DNA of 35,199 nt, taken from assembly GCA_024278215.1 (NCBI GenBank), contig JAJRTR010000067.1:1-35199 (forward strand). The letters run 5' to 3'. The notes under the pieces were generated by a model. That model saw nothing but the letters and a program-made list of their open reading frames with translations. It was not told the DNA's origin and made no database searches. Shown here piece after piece: positions 1 through 8,719 of this stretch; positions within the stretch are counted from its first letter, which is position 1, and the number at the start of each line of letters is the position of its first letter. The DNA is from a bacterium. Lineage in GTDB: Bacteria > UBP15 > UBA6099 > JAJRTR01. The position numbers were made by a program, and so were the translations under genes.

Positions 1-17
1 GAAATTGTTCAGAGCAA

Positions 18-78
18 GGCGGAGGTGTAAAATCCTCGCAGGCGTACTTGTAGAGTACGTCGAGGACGATTTCGCGCC
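18..78. repeat. Imperfect long hairpin, likely dispersed repeat
   Basis: A nested inverted repeat is visible. The inner arms are CGTACT (43-48) and AGTACG (54-59) around a 5-nt loop. The outer arms are AAATCCTCG (30-38) and CGAGGACGATTT (61-72). It lies outside any convincing gene, downstream of the minus-strand desaturase gene. Its form resembles dispersed palindromic repeats seen in many environmental bacterial genomes. That link is from memory and no second copy occurs in this window. It could also act as a transcription terminator, though no clear T-run follows. Confidence 0.45.
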
Positions 79-188
79 AACAACGCAGCTATGGACAATA
101 GCAGCCGACCGCAGCAGAATCATAATTTTGCAATTGGCTCTATTGCAGACAATTTTATTTCATCATAATAGTGATAGTTTCCGGCATA

Positions 189-1049
189 TCATTTTATCAT
201 ACTGGAACTATACTTAAAGGATTTATCTCCGTCGTTCATTGTGCGGGTTTGTCCTGTCCAATATTCTCTCTGTTTTGCAAAGGGCATGATTATAAGATTG
301 ATGATACTATTGTCCTTCAAATCTGAATAACCTTTAATACCTATATCAATTTCGTCTTGAGGAACATTAAGTTTTAATGTTCTGTTCAGGCGGTCCCATA
401 CACTGAAGATCACAGAATAGTTCGAGTTGGCTTCGGCTTTCTGCACAGAATGGTGTATTCCATGCATTCGAGGTGTCACAAATAAAAAATTTATTGTTTT
501 CTCAAAAAGCACCGGCAGTTTCGTATTTGAATGATGAAAGGCAGTCGCCATGGAAAAGAACAACTCGTAAGCCATATAAATATACGGAGAAACTCCGATA
601 GCGGCAACCTGGATTATTCGAAAAACAGATGAATACAGAATTTCAACAAAGTGAAATCTGAATGATGTTGTCACATCCATATCAGGGTCTAAATGATGTA
701 TATTGTGGAACCGCCATAAAAGAGGCACCTTATGGTTCAGCCTGTGCCAGTAATAGAAACTCAGGTCAAGCAGCATAAAGCCAAGCGGCACTTTTATATA
801 CACAGGAATGTCAATAATATTCAACAGCCCTATCGAATTGCGTTCACAGAACACGAGTGTCGATAGAGCAACAGGACGAACTATCAGCGCACCTGTGATA
901 CCTGCAATTGATGTCAGGGCAACATTTGAAAAATATCTGATGTATGCCGGAGCCTTTTGCGTTCTAAGCGGTTTGAGATGTTCCAATGCAAAAAGCAGGA
1001 TAACCCATGCAGTCATAGCAAGTGGAAACAATGTATCGGAAGAAAACAT
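189..1049 (-). CDS. Sterol desaturase / fatty acid hydroxylase family membrane protein
   Basis: This is an integral-membrane di-iron oxygenase of the sterol desaturase/fatty acid hydroxylase superfamily, which hydroxylates or desaturates lipids at the membrane. The three His motifs are visible, numbered from the chosen start: HRLNH (102-106), HNIHH (115-119) and HGIHH (196-200). Hydrophobic segments surround them, including one right at the N terminus. The reading frame stays open to a TTG at 1151, but that extension has no hydrophobic character and no ribosome site. The ATG at 1049 gives about 286 aa, usual for the family, with GGGAAG upstream at rather long spacing. The substrate cannot be told from sequence. 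It stands alone; the genes upstream on the same strand are small Cys-rich ORFs and a broken transposase. Confidence 0.85.
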   Translation of the reverse strand: MFSSDTLFPLAMTAWVILLFALEHLKPLRTQKAPAYIRYFSNVALTSIAGITGALIVRPVALSTLVFCERNSIGLLNIIDIPVYIKVPLGFMLLDLSFYYWHRLNHKVPLLWRFHNIHHLDPDMDVTTSFRFHFVEILYSSVFRIIQVAAIGVSPYIYMAYELFFSMATAFHHSNTKLPVLFEKTINFLFVTPRMHGIHHSVQKAEANSNYSVIFSVWDRLNRTLKLNVPQDEIDIGIKGYSDLKDNSIINLIIMPFAKQREYWTGQTRTMNDGDKSFKYSSSMIK

Positions 1050-1225
1050 TTTTTGTATTCGAGCTTCCCAACCGCAGTATGAGTTACTGAAGCGGCATCG
1101 AGCAATTCCTCCAGACTGAGACATTGCTGCGGTTGTAAATATACATAACAACCGTGATACAGTAGTGTCTCCGCCGGTTTAACTTCGTCAAGGCGTGAGT
1201 ACCATTCTTTGTGCTCGATCGGCCA

Positions 1226-1543
1226 TCACACGACAACTGCCTTTTCTATGACAGGCTGTTTTACACGCCAGTTTCGATAAGGATGAATATTGATTTCCTT
1301 GCTGATGCTTTTTATCTTGCCGGTCAGAAAGTCATTGGATTCACGTATCCATGCTTTGCACTGCTCGGCGTTATCACGGTAATTTCCAAATGCACAATCA
1401 ATATAACATGAGCAGCACTCGATACATTTCGAGACCATATCAAGTGCATCAGCACGTAATTCGACCATGCTGTCATACGTAAAAGTGTCTGGATTTTCTG
1501 TTATCTCATTCAATGTCCTATCTCTCCAGTACCGTTTCCACAT
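1226..1543 (-). CDS. Hypothetical Cys-rich small protein
   Basis: This is a 105-aa ORF I do not recognise. Its centre holds a cysteine cluster (C-x2-CC-x-C-x3-C, then another C about ten residues on) that could bind a metal, followed by a basic C terminus. It starts inside the end of the zinc-ribbon ORF 1518-1691 and overlaps it by 26 nt in another frame. The two may therefore be coupled genes or one protein split by a frameshift. There is no membrane segment or signal peptide. The nearby decayed transposase makes a degraded locus plausible. Confidence 0.4.
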   Translation of the reverse strand: MWKRYWRDRTLNEITENPDTFTYDSMVELRADALDMVSKCIECCSCYIDCAFGNYRDNAEQCKAWIRESNDFLTGKIKSISKEINIHPYRNWRVKQPVIEKAVVV

Positions 1544-1676
1544 TGCATTTCGGACACATCATTCCGAAATGTTCTCCGTCAGCTCTGCCGCCGCAACTCG
1601 GACAAATAATTGTCTTGGGTGCTATGTTTCCCTTATTTCCACAGCTGCATCTGCTGTAAATTACCTGAAAAAACAA
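1518..1676 (-). CDS. Small double zinc-ribbon ORF (52 aa, TTG start) or fragment
   Basis: Read from a TTG at 1676, this short ORF gives 52 residues with two Cys-pair knuckles, CPSCGG and CPKCN, preceded by a CSCGN pair, the pattern of a zinc ribbon. GAAGG lies close upstream of the TTG. The frame is open back to a stop at 1692-1694 with no ATG, so this may instead be the surviving part of a larger gene disrupted together with the adjacent transposase region. The ATG of the 105-aa Cys-rich ORF lies within its last codons. Function unknown. Confidence 0.3.
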   Translation of the reverse strand: MFFQVIYSRCSCGNKGNIAPKTIICPSCGGRADGEHFGMMCPKCNVETVLER

Positions 1677-2535
1677 GAGCCTTCGCTGCTCTCAGAATTA
1701 CATTCACAACATATCGCGTTGTAGTCACAAACAAACCAGCCACTGCATTTGTCAAACAGGGTTATATCTTGAATTGTTCCTCTATTTGGAAACTTGCAAC
1801 TTAAGGACCCCTGACCTGGAGGAAAAGAGTTTGCCACCAGTTCGTAGACGAGGCGAAGGTTTGTGTTGGGATAACGGGTCTGTGATTCGTTGAGAGTTTC
1901 GATCAGGGTGAGCAGTGCGTTGTCTGAGGAGTGATTTGTGAGATGATGGAGGCGAATGGTAAGGGTGTTGTTTGTGTGGTCGGGGAGCAGGTCCGCTCTC
2001 TTTTGCAATATCCTCGATCACCGACCATAAGATCACCTTGCTCAACGAAGTACCTTTCGAAACTTTCGCCTATCTCTGGCGTTGTGATTATGAAAGAATC
2101 GCATATAAAGTTAACAAGTTTAAAACAATAATGTATTCTCCAATCAGTACCAGCACTTCCTGTTTCACTGATAGAAGTTCCATCAACAAATCTGATTCGA
2201 TATTTCTTGACAAGATGGTCTGGCAATGGCGTCCCTTGCAGACCTTTCTGTAATTCCATAGCTATGCAGCATAACCATCTTTCAGAAACTTGCAAACGGT
2301 GAAGTAATGCAACGTCATTGATATCGCAGAGACCTACTTCTTTTGCGTATGCGGCAGTTGTACGCAGGCTCTTCCCGTCAGCTAAATGGATTAGTAGTAA
2401 TCTGAGTAGTGTTTCGGCTGAATCAATTTTTCTTCTTCGTGCCAAAGCCCCGAGGTCATAGGCTTTCTGCTCCCAGCCTTTCGGAAGAAACCTTACAAGG
2501 ATTCTCCAATGTTCTTTATCTGGTGTTGTGCTCAT
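1661..2535 (-). pseudogene. Frameshifted IS4-family transposase remnant
   Basis: The first 210 codons (ATG at 2535 down to 1903) read as an IS4-type DDE transposase. There is an N-terminal region rich in LLRLLLIHLADGKSLR-like helices, then FVDGT containing the first catalytic Asp, then CDSFIITTPEIGESF, then LMVGDRGY with the second Asp. Just after GDRGYCKR, in an AG-repeat near 2003-2008, the frame breaks. A second frame continues (RADLLPDHTNN...) to 1661. The C-terminal third with the catalytic Glu is not recognisable, and it is uncertain how much of the second frame belongs to the transposase. I found no terminal inverted repeats or target duplications. The gene is probably inactive. Confidence 0.7.
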
Positions 2536-2732
2536 GAATCCTGTTATATATATATTTGCTTCTATATTAAGCTTCTTATTTGAGCTCTTATGGTACGGTG
2601 CCCCCGCCCTACACTTTTATAGTTTTTACGCTACCCCTCTCTTACATCTTTTCTTTGTCGACATGGCACTGCATTATATATAACGCACAAGTGTGGTATC
2701 TGTAATGGCAATAACTTATCAGTGGGAATATA

Positions 2733-4637
2733 ATGAAGGATAATATGAAACCTGGTTCGAGCAAAACTACTAAATACACATTTTTATTTGTTCTTTTGTT
2801 TATTCTCTATTTCGCAAGCCGTTTTCTGCTGCTTGCCGGCATGGTACCACCGATAGGGCTTGAGGAATGCCATACGGGAGCCGCGGCACACGAAATTCTT
2901 AAACACGGATTTCAGTTTCCCATAGAACAATACACACCGGAGTATTATGAAACCACAATAATTATTGTATCGATGATTACAGTTATCCCTGAATATATTT
3001 TTGGTCTTATACCATTTTCTGTCGAGATAGTGCCATTCCTGTTTTCATTCGCGTCACTACTTGTCTGCTGCGTGCTGCTTGTGAAAAGCGGTTTCAGGCG
3101 TGGACTCGGTTTTCTGGCTACATTCTTTTTTTTCGGCTCCGGCGTTTTCGTCTACCTGACAATGGACAGCGTCGGCAGCCATATAATCGCCCTGTTGTTC
3201 TGCATGATTATCTTTTATTGCTTCTACAGCTTCTGCATATCCACACGTCGAGTATATTTCTATCTGTTCTGGTTGTTTTCCGGTGTCGGGGCCTTTGTTC
3301 ACATCTCAACACTAATGTTTTTCGGACTGGGAATACTCGTCTACATCATTCACTTTGCAGCCGATAAGAAATTTGCCGAAAGACTACACCTGAGTGGGAA
3401 GCAGGTTCTCACGGGGCTGTTGCTGTTTGTCGTCGGCTATGCCCCGAATATATATTTTCTGATTAAAACAGACTTTCGCAATGTCCTTTTCATATCGAAT
3501 ATTTTCAACAGGAGAGTCCTTGAGCATTCAGAAAAAGATATTTTTTACAAATCGTCCATTGATGCCTTTCTTTTCCAGTTCGACGGCAGGGTATGGCCGC
3601 CGGTCATGTTTGCAGTGTTGTTTATTCTCTGCGGATTTTACGTTCTGAAACTGCGCAGGCGACCAGATCGTTTCAATTCATATTTCCTGCTCGTCACTTT
3701 GTTCATATCGGTTATTCCTTTTCTCATAGCTATTGTGCTGCTGTCGGGACTCGAATTCACGTCTTATTACATCTATCTGATGCCGATGCTGTTTCTTATG
3801 GGGGGCGCAGTTTCATCTCTGATTATCGAGTCGCTTGCAAGCAACAACATGAAACTCGATATTGTATTGCAGTGTTGTATCGCAGCTGGTTTTTCCCTGA
3901 TGCTTCTGAAACCTTTCTATCATCGACTCAACTTTTCGCTCGACAATTCGCGACGGATTTACATCGCTGATAAAGAATCGGCATATTGCTACTGGCGGTT
4001 CGGGAAGGCGTTCGCGAATTACACAGAATATGATCCCGACCCGGCGATAAACGCGCGCAGAATTATCGAGAAATGCGATCGTTTCGACACGGTGGAAAAA
4101 CAGAATGAATGCTATTTCGGATGGGGAACAAGCTTTTCGCAAACAAACCTGCTGGATGATCGTGCGGTAAAGGTGCTTGGTGAACGGCGGGCAAGATTGC
4201 TGGCGATGAGCATGGGGGCATGGGAACAGGACCTGAGCTTCTGCGTGTCGGGCAATATACCATCACCGTATATTGATGATTGTATCGTGGGGATGATAGA
4301 AAAAAGAATATTGAATGCACGATCATTACCACCTATGGTCTATCAGAATATTCTCTTTCCGTGCACGCACGGAAGTCTACCGCGATACAGCGGTTTGCTG
4401 CAGAAATTGAGAAACGATTACAATAATGGAAGTATTGAAGATGCGGCTGCGAGATATGAAGTCAATTCCAATGATATCCGGGCGATAACGGCAGGATATT
4501 GCGCCGCAATGGATTCGAATGATGGTTACTGTGCAGAGATAAATAAAAACAACGATTATTCCGCATATTGCAGGATGGTCTACGATGTGTTGACGTATGC
4601 GAGGGAATGGGAGACAGGGGAGTCTCCGTTACAATAG
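2733..4637 (+). CDS. GT-C-like polytopic membrane protein, copy 1 (634 aa)
   Basis: This is a large membrane protein of the GT-C/ArnT-PMT glycosyltransferase type, an assignment made by architecture. It has a first membrane helix at about 15-36, then a short external loop with PPIGLEECHTG, whose acidic pair E44/E45 sits where GT-C enzymes keep their catalytic acid. About ten further hydrophobic helices run to residue 410, followed by a soluble C-terminal domain of about 220 residues with many cysteines (CYWRFGKAF, NECYFGW, DDCIVG, GYC). It is clearly paralogous to the protein at 8720-10594: the loop, the FQFPIEQYTPEYYE stretch and the Cys pattern are shared. ATG 2733 has GGGA upstream. Such enzymes would move a lipid-linked sugar to an acceptor outside the membrane; substrate unknown. 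Confidence 0.8.
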   Translation: MKDNMKPGSSKTTKYTFLFVLLFILYFASRFLLLAGMVPPIGLEECHTGAAAHEILKHGFQFPIEQYTPEYYETTIIIVSMITVIPEYIFGLIPFSVEIVPFLFSFASLLVCCVLLVKSGFRRGLGFLATFFFFGSGVFVYLTMDSVGSHIIALLFCMIIFYCFYSFCISTRRVYFYLFWLFSGVGAFVHISTLMFFGLGILVYIIHFAADKKFAERLHLSGKQVLTGLLLFVVGYAPNIYFLIKTDFRNVLFISNIFNRRVLEHSEKDIFYKSSIDAFLFQFDGRVWPPVMFAVLFILCGFYVLKLRRRPDRFNSYFLLVTLFISVIPFLIAIVLLSGLEFTSYYIYLMPMLFLMGGAVSSLIIESLASNNMKLDIVLQCCIAAGFSLMLLKPFYHRLNFSLDNSRRIYIADKESAYCYWRFGKAFANYTEYDPDPAINARRIIEKCDRFDTVEKQNECYFGWGTSFSQTNLLDDRAVKVLGERRARLLAMSMGAWEQDLSFCVSGNIPSPYIDDCIVGMIEKRILNARSLPPMVYQNILFPCTHGSLPRYSGLLQKLRNDYNNGSIEDAAARYEVNSNDIRAITAGYCAAMDSNDGYCAEINKNNDYSAYCRMVYDVLTYAREWETGESPLQ

Positions 4638-4704
4638 ACGAACCGGAACAAAAACTATCACGCTACTTCACCATTGCGGGCTGAATAATCTCCTCGGAGC
4701 AGAA

Positions 4705-6924
4705 TCAATTCTCTGCCGAAGAAATGGTAATAGAAGAAAATGCCGCGACGCCGAAATCACGGAACCCGATGATTAGATGGCCGTCTCCCGGCGTTCTTTC
4801 AATCAAATATTCCGGGGCAAGTGCATTACCGTCAGAATTGACGGGATAGTATGTTTTTTGTGACTGAATGTCCTTGAGGGCGAATAGTGATGATGGGGCT
4901 GCTGATTTAAGATCGAATCTGACCTTAATTAAATCGACCCCACGCTGGATAAAAACAAGTAGTTGTGTCTGCTCTGTGATGTTTCGGAAATCGCTGTAAA
5001 GAAGTGTGTCGGGCGAAACACCGCGAACAAAATAAAAATCATTCACTCCGGCTGTGATTGTGTAACTGTCAATACTGCTTGTAATGATCGGCTGATGTTC
5101 TATTGCGTAAAGTTCGATGTCCACGCCGGAAAAACCGCTTGTTTTTTCAATCAGTCTGAATTTTGAAAGCGCGCTCTTTAATTCGTTTTCATACCTGCCT
5201 GAGAAGTCGGGAAAAACACCCAGAAAGCGATCATCATTATCCAGGAACCATGTTCTTTGAATGAAGTTATTCTGTAAAAGCGTGTGAAAAGAATCGATGT
5301 TCATCGGTGCAATATCGGTCATCACCTGCACTGTGTTGTCGGCGCCTGGCTTATTGAGTTCGCACCAGCGGGCGAACGAAAGAAATATTTCATCCTGCAG
5401 GGTTTCGCCTGTTTGAAATACCGGCCTGATAGAATATCTTTCATTCATTTCGGAAAAGAAATAATTCCGGTATTCATTCATAAAGAAAATATTGCCGGTT
5501 ATTACGCCGTCGTAGTATTCGGCTCGATCATAAACATATCTTAACGCTGAGAACATGTCCGGCGATTGCATGGATTTCAGAACACCGGGGAGATTGAAAA
5601 TAAAAAGGATAAGAATCAGCAGGCATGGCATGGAAGCAGAGATATTGTTATTCCTTGAAAACAATTTGCCGAAACGCTCTGCCGCAAAGAATACGACATA
5701 CAGAAAAAAGAAAGACATCATCGCAAGATGCCTGTATGACATTGGATAGCCGTTGAAATCGACATGGTTGAGCGCGTCTGTCGCGATGAGCACACCACCT
5801 GACGCAATTCCAAGAAGTGAAAAAAGCAGTCCGTTTTTGCCATGCCTGACCAGGGCGATTGCACCTGCAACGAATAGCGAACCGGTGATAATTGCCGGAA
5901 GTGGATTAAGTGTCAGGAACGATGAATAGATGTTAAGAATAAACGTTGTGCAGAGTGGTATGAAATCCAGATTGCCGGCGGCTGTCTGGAAATAAACATT
6001 CAGCCTTTCCGTTGCGGGCGCGGATATTGACACAAGCGCGCGTTTGAAGACAAAAATGTGTCCCGTGTTGAAAAGTATCGATCCCAGCGCCGCCGTCACG
6101 ACTGCGACGAAATACCCTGCGTTACGCTGCTTTGCGGCATGCGTCTTCATGAACGATGTAAAGAAAGCAATAAGAAAAATGAAGATTCCGGCAAACGTAA
6201 GCACGTGCATGAAAGGGAGAATAAAAGCGGTGGCAAGCATTCCGAAAACAGCTGATTTCCGACCGGTTTCAATGAAAACGATATAGAAATAAGCAAGATA
6301 AATGAAAAGGAAGGCGATTATAGCGTATGGCGATATTCGAAAAAAAGTATAAACGATAATCGGGGAAAGATAAAAAGAAAGTGTCGCGAAAATTGCGGAT
6401 TCGCGGCTGAGATTTCTCGCAAGAAGTTTGTATGCTGGTACTATGGCGGCTGCAAGCGCGAGGAAGTTGACAATCAGATACGCTTCGCGGGCGCCTCCCA
6501 AAAAGGACCTTATGCACCAGCTTATCAGGAGGTATCCGGGCGCGTGTATGTTCGAGAGGTATTGCTTCTTAATAAGGAATTCCCTGAAGCCTGAAAAGCT
6601 TCCCTCGTAAAAATATGAGAAATCCATGTAGGCGAATGCGACATGGTTTCTTAAAAGAAAAAGAAAAGTGAGAAAAACAATTGGTAAGACAATTACTATC
6701 CAGGGCAGGCGTGCCGCTTTTTCAGTGTGTGGTCTAACGGCTTCGATGCTCGCGGTTCCCGGTCGGTATACTACTGCAAACACGAGAGAAACCGCCAGGA
6801 GCAGAAAGCATATCACGAAACAGGCAAACCTGAAATTATAGAAAGATTCTCCTGCCGGCGAATTGATAAACCGGTCGTAAAGATATCCCTGATCGTCAAG
6901 ATGGTATATCACTTTTTCATACAT
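4705..6924 (-). CDS. GT-C-like polytopic membrane protein (739 aa)
   Basis: This is a second type of GT39/ArnT-like membrane protein. One helix lies near the N terminus (about residues 30-55), a second follows a cytoplasmic segment, then an external loop with acidic residues (AYMDFSYFYEG) and an HAPGYLL motif as in GT39-like proteins. Many helices follow to about residue 470, then a soluble C-terminal domain of about 270 residues. It is not an obvious paralogue of the 2733/8720 pair: the EECHTG loop and Cys-rich tail are missing. The frame is open to a TTG at 6948, but the ATG at 6924 was preferred; neither start has a strong ribosome site. The gene is convergent with 2733-4637 and divergent from the secreted protein at 7070, so it is probably transcribed alone. 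Confidence 0.75.
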   Translation of the reverse strand: MYEKVIYHLDDQGYLYDRFINSPAGESFYNFRFACFVICFLLLAVSLVFAVVYRPGTASIEAVRPHTEKAARLPWIVIVLPIVFLTFLFLLRNHVAFAYMDFSYFYEGSFSGFREFLIKKQYLSNIHAPGYLLISWCIRSFLGGAREAYLIVNFLALAAAIVPAYKLLARNLSRESAIFATLSFYLSPIIVYTFFRISPYAIIAFLFIYLAYFYIVFIETGRKSAVFGMLATAFILPFMHVLTFAGIFIFLIAFFTSFMKTHAAKQRNAGYFVAVVTAALGSILFNTGHIFVFKRALVSISAPATERLNVYFQTAAGNLDFIPLCTTFILNIYSSFLTLNPLPAIITGSLFVAGAIALVRHGKNGLLFSLLGIASGGVLIATDALNHVDFNGYPMSYRHLAMMSFFFLYVVFFAAERFGKLFSRNNNISASMPCLLILILFIFNLPGVLKSMQSPDMFSALRYVYDRAEYYDGVITGNIFFMNEYRNYFFSEMNERYSIRPVFQTGETLQDEIFLSFARWCELNKPGADNTVQVMTDIAPMNIDSFHTLLQNNFIQRTWFLDNDDRFLGVFPDFSGRYENELKSALSKFRLIEKTSGFSGVDIELYAIEHQPIITSSIDSYTITAGVNDFYFVRGVSPDTLLYSDFRNITEQTQLLVFIQRGVDLIKVRFDLKSAAPSSLFALKDIQSQKTYYPVNSDGNALAPEYLIERTPGDGHLIIGFRDFGVAAFSSITISSAEN

Positions 6925-7069
6925 ATCGTTCTTTGCGCAACCCGCCAAATACGTTTGAAGTTTTTCAATTGGTCAATATTGAGTTATTATATAAAACATA
7001 TACGACGATTACGAATTGATCAATCGTTGTGGTGCGAAGCGACTTGTTTTCAATCAGAAGGTGGTATAA

Positions 7070-8587
7070 GTGTTCTACAGAAGAGACTTCCATTTATTCA
7101 TTTACACATTGATATTTGTTATCGGGCTGTCCGTGCCGTCTCAATGCGCCGTGATCACTGGTGTGGTGAGATATGGGTTGCCTGCGTCCGGAAAAGACAA
7201 TGTAAAGGGGATCAACGCGCTTGCTGTCGTAAAGGGCACCGACATCGGTGTTTACGACATACAAGGCAATCTTCTGGATGAAACACAGACAGGAAAAGAC
7301 GGCAGCTACACTCTCGACATTCCGGACGCCTACAGTTTCGAAGACAACCTGGTTGTGACTCTGAAGTCGGATGCGTACAGGTTAAGGGCGCTCGTGACAG
7401 GAGAAATAGTTGATGTGAATCCGGTTACGGAATCACTAGCGAGACTTATCCTAGATGTGCATGTTCTGAAAAACGATTTCTCCATTAAGGAAGTAAAAAC
7501 GATCGAAAAAGTGTTGTACGAGGCGGCCTCAAAGAAAACATTTTCAAGTGCGGATTCGGTGGCGGACCCCGTGGATATTCTACTGAACGATGAAGCATAC
7601 AGGCTGGCCCTGGGCGATCTTACGATGACATATTCAACAGAAGGCGACACTGTAGAAGACGTTGAGAATTTAAAAACTTTCATGCGCGACCTCATTGGAA
7701 CTTTTAAGGATAACAAACCGGCGGAAGTGCGGAATTATATATCAGACGATGTGAAGGTTTATATCGCCGGGCGGGTTTACACCTACGAAACTCTGCCGGC
7801 GTTCATTAAAAAACTGAATGAAGATTTCGAGATCACAGGTTTCAACATCAAGTGCGACAGGGTGGAGATCAGCAGCGACACGGCGTGGATTGAAACTACC
7901 GAAGGTATTACAATGCTCGACCGCGACGGCGATTACGATATGGATGAAACGTGGATAATGGGTAACAGGTTGAAGAGAATCAACGGAGAATGGAAGCTTG
8001 CCGAGAGAAAGCGAAAAGACTGTACCGTCGAAAATGCGCCGTACATGGAAAACGACACAACACCCGGCTGGGTGGGCATTCGACCATGTATCCTGCAAAG
8101 GCCCAAGCCGGGGATAACGGATGGCTCGCAGTGGGACCCGATCAAGTCGATCTACTTCGCAAAAAGTGGCCGGTATCTTTTCTGGAGAATGGAAATATCC
8201 GGAGATAATAAAGATGCACATGAATTGTTTTCAGACAAAAACGATGGACAAGAACTGTCGAGTGGCATATATGTTATAAGCTTCTCCGGAGACCTGAACG
8301 ATGAGCAGGGCAACAGAATAGACAGCTTCGTCAATCTTAATGATGTGCCTGTCGCAATGTATAAAATAATGCTGAAGGACCCGGACGGCTACATAGACGA
8401 CCTGTTATACACGAGTTATGTGGTCAATGTTGGAGACAGTTACGTGGAAGGCGCGGTGCCGCTCGATGAACTGTCGAAAATCGGTAAAACAATACAGGCC
8501 AAAGGTTTCGTGATAGCGAAGGAACAGTTGCAGGACAGTAATATGCAATCCAATATGAATTCTGTTGTTTTGCACATGGGGGAATAG
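7070..8587 (+). CDS. Secreted multidomain protein, copy 1 (carboxypeptidase-regulatory-like, NTF2-like, CBM9-like)
   Basis: This 505-aa exported protein starts at GTG 7070 with AAGG just upstream. A Sec signal peptide (about residues 1-27, ending PSQCA) is followed by a short beta-sandwich of the carboxypeptidase-regulatory-like type (about 28-110, ITGVVRYG and GKDGSYTLDIP). A helical linker follows, then a region that looks like an NTF2/SnoaL-type fold (about 190-315: FKDNKPAEVRNYISDDV through RINGEWKLAERKRKDC). The C-terminal part, WVGIRPC followed by YFAKSGRYLFWRMEI, resembles CBM9-like or DOMON-like binding modules. There is no catalytic signature; a binding or structural envelope role is inferred. 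It is paralogous over its whole length to 10789-12267. The GT-C protein at 8720 follows on the same strand. Confidence 0.8.
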   Translation: MFYRRDFHLFIYTLIFVIGLSVPSQCAVITGVVRYGLPASGKDNVKGINALAVVKGTDIGVYDIQGNLLDETQTGKDGSYTLDIPDAYSFEDNLVVTLKSDAYRLRALVTGEIVDVNPVTESLARLILDVHVLKNDFSIKEVKTIEKVLYEAASKKTFSSADSVADPVDILLNDEAYRLALGDLTMTYSTEGDTVEDVENLKTFMRDLIGTFKDNKPAEVRNYISDDVKVYIAGRVYTYETLPAFIKKLNEDFEITGFNIKCDRVEISSDTAWIETTEGITMLDRDGDYDMDETWIMGNRLKRINGEWKLAERKRKDCTVENAPYMENDTTPGWVGIRPCILQRPKPGITDGSQWDPIKSIYFAKSGRYLFWRMEISGDNKDAHELFSDKNDGQELSSGIYVISFSGDLNDEQGNRIDSFVNLNDVPVAMYKIMLKDPDGYIDDLLYTSYVVNVGDSYVEGAVPLDELSKIGKTIQAKGFVIAKEQLQDSNMQSNMNSVVLHMGE

Positions 8588-8595
8588 AATGGACG

Positions 8596-8709
8596 CGCCG
8601 ACGACCGGGATGAGAATCCGCTTGCAGTCTGTTTTTGTCTCCAGCCGGACCATGCAACGATTTCCCATGAAGAAAACGAAATAGTATTCTTCTCACGCCG
8701 ACGACCGGG
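8596..8709 (+). repeat. Pair of 14-bp direct repeats exactly 100 bp apart
   Basis: CGCCGACGACCGGG occurs at 8596-8609 and again at 8696-8709, in the gap between the secreted protein and the GT-C gene. The second copy ends 10 nt before ATG 8720. The rest of the spacer does not repeat. It could be a regulatory site pair, a recombination scar from the gene-pair duplication, or chance. Confidence 0.5.
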
Positions 8710-8719
8710 CGTACAGGCA

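Noticed and set aside
5-217. 70-aa ORF at the left edge
   Set aside because: It runs through the palindromic repeat and has no ribosome site or recognisable motif.
4638-4704. Terminator between the convergent GT-C genes
   Set aside because: No clear inverted repeat with a T-run is visible in the 67-bp gap.
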